Assembly (NCBI GenBank): GCA_017516825.1
Contig: JAFXBC010000070.1
Coordinates: 1 to 45,709, forward strand
DNA length: 45,709 bases
Origin: Clostridia bacterium
GTDB lineage: Bacteria; Bacillota; Clostridia; Oscillospirales; CAG-382
Direction of reading: 5' to 3'
Positions 1 to 6,438 of this stretch are shown here, piece after piece (positions within the stretch are counted from its first letter, which is position 1; each line of letters opens with the position of its first letter). The translations under genes were made by a program, and so were the position numbers. The notes below the pieces were generated by a model that worked only from the letters and a program-made list of their open reading frames with translations, made no database searches and had not been told where the DNA came from.

Positions 1-24
1 AAACCTTTTTTGTAAAAAAGGTTT
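1..24. terminator. A/T-rich hairpin at left edge
   Basis: AAACCTTTTTT, loop GT, AAAAAAGGTTT forms an 11-bp perfect stem. It looks like an intrinsic terminator or repeat hairpin, but the gene it serves, if any, lies outside the window. Confidence 0.4.
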
Positions 25-60
25 CTCTCGTGCTCTTTTCCAAAAAACTTTTCATGTGAA

Positions 61-178
61 AAAGGACCTTCTGACGACTGCAGAAGATCCTTTCCTTTTC
101 CAAAAACGACAGTTTTTGGCATTGGATTTTCTTTGGAGATTCTTAAGAACCTTTCTTCTAAAAAGAAAGGTTCTTAAG
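61..178 (-). repeat. Three-hairpin intergenic element, copy A
   Basis: Read on the minus strand downstream of the ArsB-type gene, this stretch holds three hairpins: 142-178 (16-bp stem), 100-119 (8-bp stem, 4-nt loop) and 61-93 (13-bp stem with one G-U). A related element follows the zinc-ribbon gene at 4939-5060. Both share the order terminator-like hairpin, AAGAATC, AAAGAAAAT, AATGCC and a CC-N-AAAAC hairpin. In the middle hairpin an A-T pair here is a G-C pair in the other copy. Confidence 0.6.
142..178 (-). terminator. Terminator of the ArsB-type permease gene
   Basis: Arms 142-157 and 163-178 pair perfectly over 16 bp around a 5-nt loop, starting 8 bases after the permease stop codon on the minus strand. 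The arms carry T-rich tracts, so the hairpin could act as an intrinsic terminator. Confidence 0.6.
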
Positions 179-186
179 TTGCTCCC

Positions 187-1488
187 CTAAATCACCAACC
201 ACAGCCCCAGCAAAGCGGCGGCCATGGAGCAGAGGGACACGGGGGCGCAGCAGCGGATGAACTTGCCGAAGGACATCTTCACCCCGTAGCGGGAAAGGAG
301 GCTCATCCACAGGATCCCCGCAAGAGCGCCGATGGGCGTGAGGTAAGCGCCCAAGTTAGATCCCGCCACCGCGGCAAACAACGCCCCTGCCGCCTCTGAG
401 GAGGGCACGGCCGCCACCACGGCGGAATAGAACACGCTCATGGGAATGTTGTTCACCAGATTGGCGGCAAGGAAGGAGGACACGCCGAAGGTGAGGATGC
501 CGTCCCCTTGGGTCAACAGAGAGGCCAGGGCTTCCGTCGCCCCTGCCTTGCGGAGCGCCAGCACCACCACGAACATGGAAAGCACGAAGGGGATGATCTC
601 CCAGGGGGCGCGGCGGAAGGAATCGGTGATCATTTTCAAGCCCTTCTTACGGGCAAGGAGGTACAACGTCATGGAAACGTACAGGCTGATAAAGCATACC
701 AGGGTGATCAGCCACATGGGCATGGCCAGGAAGTTGGAAAACACCAGAAGAAGGATGCATACCGCCAGATGTACGATGGCGGTGATCACCGCGGGCAGAT
801 CCTCCAAACGGGGGTGATCGTCGCTTGCTTCCATGGGCTTTTGCAAGCTTTTTCGGAACATCAGCCACAAGACGACAAAGGACACCGTCCCCGCAAGCAA
901 CGTGGGGAGCCACATCACCTGCAGGTAGGAAAGGAAATCCACTTCCCCGGAGGTACAGAGACAGATGTTGGTGGGGTTGCCGATGAGGAGCCCCATGCTC
1001 CAGGTATTGGCCGCCACGAACTCCGAGACCAGAAAGGGCAGGGGGTCGATCTTAGCGCCCTTGGAAAAGAAGCACAGGAAGGGGGTGAAGGTGAGGATCA
1101 CCACGTCGTTGGAGGTGAACACGGTGAGCACGGAGACCATGAGATACAGGCTGACAAACAGCTTCTTCTGACTGCTCCCCGCGTGGCGCAGAACCTTGGA
1201 GGCCAGCCAGCGGAAGAAGCCCGCTTGATCCAGAAACACGGAAAGCAAGGTCATGGAAAGGAACAGCACCAACAATTGCAGGGGGTTGATCCCGCCGCCT
1301 TGGGTGAGACCTTCCAGGATCTCCTCCCCGCTGATCCTGCCCAGGAGCCACAAAAGCACCCCGCCGACGAGGGGGGCGAACCAATAGGTACTGATAAAAT
1401 GCCGACGGACAGACACCGACGGAAAGAAGAACACCAGCCCCAGCATGGCGATGCAGGCCGCGGCGGCGATGAGAACGGTAAGGAGCAT
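187..1488 (-). CDS. ArsB/NhaD-type ion permease
   Basis: A 433-residue integral membrane protein with about 11-12 hydrophobic segments over its whole length. The SNDVVILTFTP stretch near residue 127 and GNPTNI near residue 168 fit the ion transporter superfamily that includes ArsB, NhaD and SLC13 carriers. Members move anions such as arsenite or dicarboxylates, or exchange Na+/H+. No arsenic genes (arsR, arsC, arsA) lie nearby, so an arsenite role is not supported and the substrate is unknown. GGAGGT precedes the ATG at good spacing, and the promoter CGTCAA/TTTATA (+ strand reading) lies upstream. Family assignment is from sequence pattern. Confidence 0.75.
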   Translation of the reverse strand: MLLTVLIAAAACIAMLGLVFFFPSVSVRRHFISTYWFAPLVGGVLLWLLGRISGEEILEGLTQGGGINPLQLLVLFLSMTLLSVFLDQAGFFRWLASKVLRHAGSSQKKLFVSLYLMVSVLTVFTSNDVVILTFTPFLCFFSKGAKIDPLPFLVSEFVAANTWSMGLLIGNPTNICLCTSGEVDFLSYLQVMWLPTLLAGTVSFVVLWLMFRKSLQKPMEASDDHPRLEDLPAVITAIVHLAVCILLLVFSNFLAMPMWLITLVCFISLYVSMTLYLLARKKGLKMITDSFRRAPWEIIPFVLSMFVVVLALRKAGATEALASLLTQGDGILTFGVSSFLAANLVNNIPMSVFYSAVVAAVPSSEAAGALFAAVAGSNLGAYLTPIGALAGILWMSLLSRYGVKMSFGKFIRCCAPVSLCSMAAALLGLWLVI

Positions 1489-1515
1489 ATTGCGACCTCC
1501 AAAAGGATTCTCTCA

Positions 1516-1544
1516 TTTATACGCCTTTTTTCGCCGTTCGTCAA
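1516..1544 (-). promoter_or_regulatory. Sigma-A promoter of the permease gene
   Basis: On the minus strand TTGACG (1539-1544), 17-bp spacer, TATAAA (1516-1521). It lies back to back with the tyrS promoter. Confidence 0.7.
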
Positions 1545-1564
1545 GGGGTTTTTCCGATTTTCTG

Positions 1565-1594
1565 TTGACAAATCGCTTGTTTCTGTGGTATACT
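1565..1594 (+). promoter_or_regulatory. Sigma-A promoter of tyrS
   Basis: TTGACA (1565-1570), 18-bp spacer, TATACT (1589-1594). The resulting leader is only about 35 nt, too short for a T-box, so tyrS is probably not controlled by one here. Confidence 0.8.
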
Positions 1595-1635
1595 GCTTTG
1601 GTATAAACAGTAACACACAAGGAATGGTAATTGTT

Positions 1636-2862
1636 ATGACAGTCTATGAAGATCTTCAGTGGCGCGGCTTGATCGAGAGCATCTCCGATCCCGCCCTGAT
1701 CGACAAATTGAACGAGGGTGGACTCACCTTCTATATCGGTACCGACCCCACGGCGGACAGCCTGCATCTGGGGCATTATTCCTCCTTCCTCATCACCCGC
1801 CGTCTGGCAGAGGCAGGCCATCACCCCCTGATCCTGGTGGGCGGTGCCACCGGCCTGGTGGGCGACCCCAGAGGTACCGTGGAACGCGCTCTTTCTCAGA
1901 AGGAAGTGGTATTCCGCAACTTTGAGGCCTTGAAGGCACAGGTACAGAAGCTGTTCCCCTACCCCGTGGTGAACAACTACGACTGGATCAAGGATATGAA
2001 CGTTCTGGACTTCTTCCGTGACATCGGTAAGTTCATCAACGTTGGCTATATGCTCAGCAAGGATCACGTAAAGCGTCAGATGGAGACGGGTATCTCCTAC
2101 GCCGAGTTCTCCTATATGCTCATCCAGGGCTACGACTTCAAGTATCTCCACGAGCATATGAACGTGGATCTCCAGGTGGCAGGCTCCGACCAGTGGGGCA
2201 ACATCACCACCGGCATCGAGCTGATCCGCAAGACCACCGGCGAGACGGTCTACGCCATGACCATGCCTCTGATCACCGACTCCCAGGGCAACAAGTTCGG
2301 CAAGTCCGAGGGCAACGCCGTTTGGCTGGATAAGAACAAGACCTCCTCTTACGAGCTGTATCAGTTCCTGTTGAACGCAGAGGACGTGATGGCAGTTCCC
2401 TATCTGAAGCGTCTGACCTTCCTCTCCCGCGAGGAGATCGAGGAGATCGAGCGCCAGCACAACGAACAGCCCCATCTCCGCCTGGCACAGAAGGCTCTGG
2501 CAAAGGAGATCATCACCGACCTCCACGGCGATGGTGCATACGAGGAAGCCGTTCGCATCAGCGAGCAGCTGTTCTCCGGGGACATCAAGTCCATCCCTCC
2601 CCAGGATCTGCTGGCGGGGCTGAAGAACGTGCCCCATTTTGAGATCCCCGAGGGCACCCGTCTGCTGGATGCTTTGAAGCTGGGCGGCGCCGCATCCTCC
2701 AACCGTGAGGGCAACGATTTCCTGAAGGCAGGGGCGGTGTCTTTGAACGGCGATATCGAGAAGGACGGCAACGTATTGCTGACCAAGGAAAACGCCATCG
2801 ACGGTAAGTTCATCGTCATCCGCAGAGGCAAGAAGAAGTACTACGTAGCGACCTTCTGCTAA
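1636..2862 (+). CDS. tyrS: Tyrosyl-tRNA synthetase
   Basis: Class I aminoacyl-tRNA synthetase that charges tRNA-Tyr in the cytoplasm; 408 residues, normal for bacterial TyrRS. The ATP-binding HIGH motif is HLGH at 44-47 and the KMSKS loop is KFGKS at 220-224. The C-terminal 70 residues form an S4-type RNA-binding domain ending near KKKYYVATFC. The ATG at 1636 is chosen because AAGGA at 1619-1623 precedes it and the N-terminus MTVYEDLQWRGLI aligns with the family; an in-frame ATG at 1624 overlaps that ribosome binding site, and an open frame continuing further upstream is antisense to the permease. A tRNA-Tyr gene lies 24 kb away at 26578. Confidence 0.97.
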   Translation: MTVYEDLQWRGLIESISDPALIDKLNEGGLTFYIGTDPTADSLHLGHYSSFLITRRLAEAGHHPLILVGGATGLVGDPRGTVERALSQKEVVFRNFEALKAQVQKLFPYPVVNNYDWIKDMNVLDFFRDIGKFINVGYMLSKDHVKRQMETGISYAEFSYMLIQGYDFKYLHEHMNVDLQVAGSDQWGNITTGIELIRKTTGETVYAMTMPLITDSQGNKFGKSEGNAVWLDKNKTSSYELYQFLLNAEDVMAVPYLKRLTFLSREEIEEIERQHNEQPHLRLAQKALAKEIITDLHGDGAYEEAVRISEQLFSGDIKSIPPQDLLAGLKNVPHFEIPEGTRLLDALKLGGAASSNREGNDFLKAGAVSLNGDIEKDGNVLLTKENAIDGKFIVIRRGKKKYYVATFC

Positions 2863-2875
2863 AAAACGTATCGAG

Positions 2876-2910
2876 GGGAAAGGCGTTTGTCGTCTTTCCC
2901 TTTTCCTTTT
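2876..2910 (+). terminator. Terminator of tyrS
   Basis: GGGAAAGGCG (2876-2885), loop TTTGT, CGTCTTTCCC (2891-2900) with one G-U pair, followed by TTTTCCTTTT. Confidence 0.8.
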
Positions 2911-2929
2911 GAAGAAGGAGAGCCCTTTT

Positions 2930-4225
2930 ATGGCAAAGAAGAAACCCCTGCATTGGGTCAAATTGGATAACGCCGCCAAGATCTACCCTGCCGCCAGCAG
3001 TCACACCTGGAGCAACGTGTTCCGTCAATCCGTGACTTTGAAGGAGGAGGTAGATGCAGAGGTCCTTCGCTCCGCTTTGGAAGCGACGGTGAAGCGGTTC
3101 CCCACCATCGCCGCACGGCTTGGGAAGGGTGCTTTTTGGTATTACCTGCAACAGGTAGACGGAGCCCCCGCCTTGAAGGAGGAGCAAAGCTTCCCCCTGA
3201 TCTACATGAGCAAGGAAGAGATGGGAAAATGCGCCTTTCGGGTGATCCCCTACGGCAGGCGGATCGCCGTGGAGTTTTTCCACTCCCTCACCGACGGCAC
3301 CGGGGCTTTGATCTTTCTGAAAAGCCTGACGGCGGAATATTTGGAGCAGAAGCACGGCATTTCCATCCCCTGTGAATACGGGGTGCTGGACAGAAAAGAA
3401 GCTCCCCGCAAGGAGGAGATGGAGGACAGCTTCCTTTCCTACGCAGGGAAGGTGAACGTCAGCCGCAAGGCCACGGATGCCTGGCGGTTGTCCCAGCGGG
3501 ATTACAAGCGGGAAAACTTTTTGTTCCTCACCTGTTTGAAGCTCCCTGTGAAGCAGGTATTGGAGCTGGCTCACCGATACGGTGTCACCGTGACGGTGCT
3601 TTTGAGCGCGATGATGATGAAGGCGCTGTTGGAGCTGCAAGAGGAGCAGGTCCCCGTACGGAAAAAGCAAAAGCGGATCAAGCTGCTCATTCCCGTGAAT
3701 CTGCGGCAATTGTTCCCCAGCGAAAGCTTGCGGAACTTCGCCATGTACACCGTTCCCGAGGCAGATCCCCGCATGGGGGATTACACCTTGGAGGAGCTTT
3801 GCGGAGTGGTGAAGCATAAGATGGGAACGGAGATCACCCAAAAGCACATGGCGGGAATGATCGCCACCAACGTGAAGGACGAGCGCAACCCCTTCCTGCG
3901 GGTGGTGCCCCTGCCCTTGAAAAACCTGGCTATGAAGGCGGTGTTCAACCGGGTGGGAGAGCGGAAGTCCTGTCTGACCCTTTCCAACCTGGGGCAGGTG
4001 AAGCTTCCCGAGGCCATGTGTCCCTACGTGGAGCGGTTTGACTTCATTCTGGGGGTACAGGCGGCGGCTCCCTACAACTGCGGGATGCTGTCCTACGGGG
4101 ATACGGTGTATATCAACTTCATCCGCAACACCCGTGAGGGCGGGCTGGAGCGACGATTTGCCGCGATCCTGCGGGATCTGGGGGTAACCGTGACAGCGGA
4201 AAGTAATTTTAACGGAGAGAACTAA
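2930..4225 (+). CDS. Condensation-fold acyltransferase (alcohol acetyltransferase-like)
   Basis: A soluble 431-residue protein. HSLTDGTGA near residue 117 matches the HxxxDG active-site motif of the CoA-dependent acyltransferase fold used by alcohol acetyltransferases, wax synthase/DGAT enzymes and peptide-synthetase condensation domains. The motif, the two-lobed length and the C-terminal NLGQVKLP/VQAAAPYNCG region support this fold; acyl donor and acceptor are unknown. The start at 2930 has AAGGAG at 2915-2920; an upstream TTG at 2909 would bury that site. The zinc-ribbon membrane protein gene follows 4 bases later, and the two are likely co-transcribed and may form a membrane-linked pair. 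Confidence 0.75.
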   Translation: MAKKKPLHWVKLDNAAKIYPAASSHTWSNVFRQSVTLKEEVDAEVLRSALEATVKRFPTIAARLGKGAFWYYLQQVDGAPALKEEQSFPLIYMSKEEMGKCAFRVIPYGRRIAVEFFHSLTDGTGALIFLKSLTAEYLEQKHGISIPCEYGVLDRKEAPRKEEMEDSFLSYAGKVNVSRKATDAWRLSQRDYKRENFLFLTCLKLPVKQVLELAHRYGVTVTVLLSAMMMKALLELQEEQVPVRKKQKRIKLLIPVNLRQLFPSESLRNFAMYTVPEADPRMGDYTLEELCGVVKHKMGTEITQKHMAGMIATNVKDERNPFLRVVPLPLKNLAMKAVFNRVGERKSCLTLSNLGQVKLPEAMCPYVERFDFILGVQAAAPYNCGMLSYGDTVYINFIRNTREGGLERRFAAILRDLGVTVTAESNFNGEN

Positions 4226-4229
4226 GCTT

Positions 4230-4922
4230 ATGTACTGTGCAAACTGCGGTGTCAAGCTGGAAGACACCGAAAAGAAATGTCCCCTGTGCGGCACGACGGT
4301 CTATCACCCCGAGCTTTCCCGGGGGGAAGGAGTGCCCTTGTATCCCGCAGGCAGGATCCCCAAGCCCAGGGCGAGATCCAAGGTGTTGGCCGGGCTTTCC
4401 GTGCCCGCCTTCCTGGTGCCCCTGGTGGTCTGCTTCCTTTGCGACCAAAGCGTGGACGGGGTTCTGGAGTGGTTCGGCTTCGTGGCAGGGGGATTGGGGG
4501 TTGCCTACGTGACCTTGGCGTTGCCCTTGTGGTTCAAAAGGCCCAATCCCATCGTGTTTTTCCCCTGCGGCATGGCGGCGGCGATGGCTTACCTGCTGTA
4601 CGTTGCTCTGGCTACGGGGGGGAATTGGTTTTTGCCCTTTGCCTTCCCTGTGGCAGGCGGGTTCGGGCTTTTGCTCTGCGCGCTGGTGGTGCTTTTGCGC
4701 CTGTTGAAGCGTGGACGGCTGTTCATCTGGGGCGGCTTTTTCATCGCCATGGGCGGGTGGATGCTGTTGTTGGAGTTCCTGTTGGAGTTCACCTTCGGTT
4801 TGCCCTTCACCGGCTGGTCGGTGTATCCCCTGGCGGTGTTCGTGTTGCTGGGCGGGGCATTGATCTTCCTCGGCATCAGCGCCACGGCACGGGAGACCAT
4901 GGAGCGGAAGCTGTTCTTTTGA
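4230..4922 (+). CDS. Zinc-ribbon membrane protein (DUF6320-like)
   Basis: 230 residues. It begins with a zinc ribbon, CANCG at 3-7 and CPLCG near 18-22, followed by a short linker and six or so hydrophobic segments from about residue 50 to 225. This layout resembles DUF6320 proteins, which commonly follow acyltransferases of the kind encoded just upstream. The zinc ribbon should face the cytoplasm and could dock a partner, but no catalytic residues are evident. GGAGAG at 4214-4219 is the ribosome binding site. Function unknown; pairing with the upstream enzyme is inferred from adjacency. Confidence 0.7.
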   Translation: MYCANCGVKLEDTEKKCPLCGTTVYHPELSRGEGVPLYPAGRIPKPRARSKVLAGLSVPAFLVPLVVCFLCDQSVDGVLEWFGFVAGGLGVAYVTLALPLWFKRPNPIVFFPCGMAAAMAYLLYVALATGGNWFLPFAFPVAGGFGLLLCALVVLLRLLKRGRLFIWGGFFIAMGGWMLLLEFLLEFTFGLPFTGWSVYPLAVFVLLGGALIFLGISATARETMERKLFF

Positions 4923-4938
4923 GAGGGCAGAGAGAGAG

Positions 4939-4978
4939 CTTAAACTTTTTTCTTTTGAAAAAAAGAAAAAAGTTTAAG
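4939..4978 (+). terminator. Terminator of the acyltransferase operon
   Basis: Arms 4939-4956 and 4961-4978 form an 18-bp perfect stem with loop GAAA. The arms are A/T-rich, with T runs in the left arm and A runs in the right. This is also the first hairpin of repeat element copy B. Confidence 0.7.
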
Positions 4979-5060
4979 AATCAAAAAAGAAAATTGAATG
5001 CCGAAAACTGACGTTTTCGGATGAAGAAGGTCCTTTGCAAAAAAGCGAGGGATCTTTTTC
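4939..5060 (+). repeat. Three-hairpin intergenic element, copy B
   Basis: Second copy of the element at 61-178, here on the plus strand. It holds the terminator hairpin 4939-4978, the shared words AAGAATC, AAAGAAAAT and AATGCC, and a hairpin CCGAAAAC/TGAC/GTTTTCGG at 5001-5020. AAGAAGGTCCTTT (5023-5035) and the later GGGATC word correspond to the third hairpin of copy A with the arms in the opposite order. Confidence 0.55.
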
Positions 5061-5068
5061 TGCAAAAA

Positions 5069-5094
5069 TGAACCTTTCTCCCCTTTTTTTCGTC
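5069..5094 (+). promoter_or_regulatory. ECF-type promoter before the sigma gene
   Basis: TGAACC (5069-5074), exactly 16 bases, then CGTC (5091-5094). This matches the AAC-N16-CGT architecture of ECF sigma promoters and no sigma-A promoter is evident, suggesting that the downstream sigma factor drives its own gene. Confidence 0.6.
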
Positions 5095-5102
5095 TTAATA
5101 GG

Positions 5103-5116
5103 TGAAAACGTTTTCA
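5103..5116. promoter_or_regulatory. cre-like palindromic operator
   Basis: TGAAAACGTTTTCA is a perfect 14-bp palindrome that fits the catabolite-response consensus TGWNANCGNTNWCA. It lies about where transcription from the ECF promoter would start and 27 bp before the sigma start codon, a position typical of repression by CcpA or another LacI-family protein. No LacI-family gene is in the window. Confidence 0.5.
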
Positions 5117-5143
5117 AAGAAAAAACAACGGAGGCGTGCCAAA

Positions 5144-6391
5144 ATGGAATTCGAAGATTTGCTGAAACAGCACATGGGCGTTTTGGAACGCTTTGTGAAG
5201 TACAAGATCGGCAACCCCGCAGACAGCGAGGACGTTCTGCAAGAGGTGTGCTTATCGGCTTACAGGCATTTTCCCGACTTGAAGGATCCTGCCGCCTTTA
5301 AGGGCTGGCTGCTTGCCATTGCACGGAACAAATGCAACGATCACTACCGCAAAAAGGGTGAACCCGGGAAGGTATCTTTAGACGAGGTAGGCGAAGCCGT
5401 TCTCGCCGCGGGCGCAAGAGGGTTGATACAAGCGAATCCGGTGCGGGACACCCTGGAACGACTTTGTGAAAGGGATCGGCAGATCTTGTACCTCGCCTAT
5501 TTCGGAGAACTTTCCCAAAAGGAGATCGCCGCAAGGCTTCATATCCCGGTAGGAACTGTGAAAAGCCGCCTCCATCACGCAAAAGAAGCGTTCAAAGAAC
5601 GCTTCACGGAGAAAGGAACGAATTGTATGAAGGAATTTCCCAAGACGATGCCCGCATACACCATCGAAAAGGGAGAAGGCGCCCCCTTCCCCCTGCGCCA
5701 CCAGGAGCTCCCCGGGATGTTTATCATCCCCCGCATGGGAGAAAAGCTCAGCTTTGCCATGTACGACTTCCCCGAGAGGGTCCAAAACGGCAAGTACGCC
5801 ATGGAAGCGGTGGGCAAGGTCAGTATTCACGGCGTGGAGGGCGTTGCCATCAAAAAACGCTATGAAAACGGCAAGGAATACGCCTGCGAAACGGTTTACG
5901 CCGCCCTGTCGGACACCCATTGCAAGTACCTGGGCGGGATGTATACCGACAGCCAAGGGGTAACCAAGCTCACCACCTTCCTGGACGGGGATTTTGAGGA
6001 AAGCTACGGCATCGGGGAGAACAACTGCGGTTTCCCCGTAGAACGGATCCCCCGCGGGCTGATCACCGAAAGTTCGGCGGGAGAGATCACCATGGGGACG
6101 GGAGATATTTCCGACGTGGTGGGACGCTATACGGTGGTGCTGGACGGCAAACGCTACGACACGGTGAAGCTTGTGGACTTCCAGGAGGGAAGCGGCGGCG
6201 GGATGCTGTGCGAGTACTATCTTGACGCTCACGGAAGAACGGTGCTGTGGCGGCGGTTCAACAAGGACGATTGGCAGTTTGACCGCTACGGGAAGCCTTG
6301 GACGGAGCTGTTGCCGGAGAATCAGCAATTGACCGTGAACGGCGAGACTTACGTTCATTGGTACGATTGCATCACGGACTACGTGCTGTGA
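5144..6391 (+). CDS. ECF sigma factor with long C-terminal domain
   Basis: 415 residues in two parts. Residues 1-160 are an ECF sigma factor: region 2 with SEDVLQEVCLSAYRHF and the GWLLAIARNKCNDHYRK segment, then region 4 with the helix-turn-helix SQKEIAARLHIPVGTVKSRLHHAKE. Residues 162-415 form a beta-rich domain ending in NGETYVHWYDCITDYVL; similar extensions occur on Clostridia sigma factors (recalled, not searched), role unknown. No anti-sigma gene adjoins, so the extension may sense a signal or restrain the sigma part. GGAGG at 5130-5134 fixes the start at 5144. A second in-frame ATG at 5627, right at the domain boundary, has its own AAAGGA nine bases upstream and could give the free C-terminal domain. 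Confidence 0.85.
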   Translation: MEFEDLLKQHMGVLERFVKYKIGNPADSEDVLQEVCLSAYRHFPDLKDPAAFKGWLLAIARNKCNDHYRKKGEPGKVSLDEVGEAVLAAGARGLIQANPVRDTLERLCERDRQILYLAYFGELSQKEIAARLHIPVGTVKSRLHHAKEAFKERFTEKGTNCMKEFPKTMPAYTIEKGEGAPFPLRHQELPGMFIIPRMGEKLSFAMYDFPERVQNGKYAMEAVGKVSIHGVEGVAIKKRYENGKEYACETVYAALSDTHCKYLGGMYTDSQGVTKLTTFLDGDFEESYGIGENNCGFPVERIPRGLITESSAGEITMGTGDISDVVGRYTVVLDGKRYDTVKLVDFQEGSGGGMLCEYYLDAHGRTVLWRRFNKDDWQFDRYGKPWTELLPENQQLTVNGETYVHWYDCITDYVL

Positions 6392-6400
6392 GGATATGAG

Positions 6401-6431
6401 ACGACCCTCGATGGAGTGCATCGAGGGTCGT
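6401..6431. terminator. Shared hairpin between convergent genes
   Basis: ACGACCCTCGAT (6401-6412), 7-nt loop, ATCGAGGGTCGT (6420-6431): a perfect 12-bp stem between the sigma gene and the convergent DUF4855 gene. The T tract is poor on both strands, so termination strength is uncertain. Confidence 0.55.
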
Positions 6432-6438
6432 TGTTACG

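Noticed and set aside
187..1488. Arsenite resistance assignment for the permease
   Set aside because: No other ars gene is nearby and the family includes carriers of many ions.
508..1635. Long open frame extending tyrS far upstream
   Set aside because: It runs antisense through the permease gene; the tyrS promoter and ribosome binding site at 1565-1623 place the start at 1636.
1601..1635. T-box leader for tyrS
   Set aside because: The leader is only about 35 bases long and lacks T-box words.
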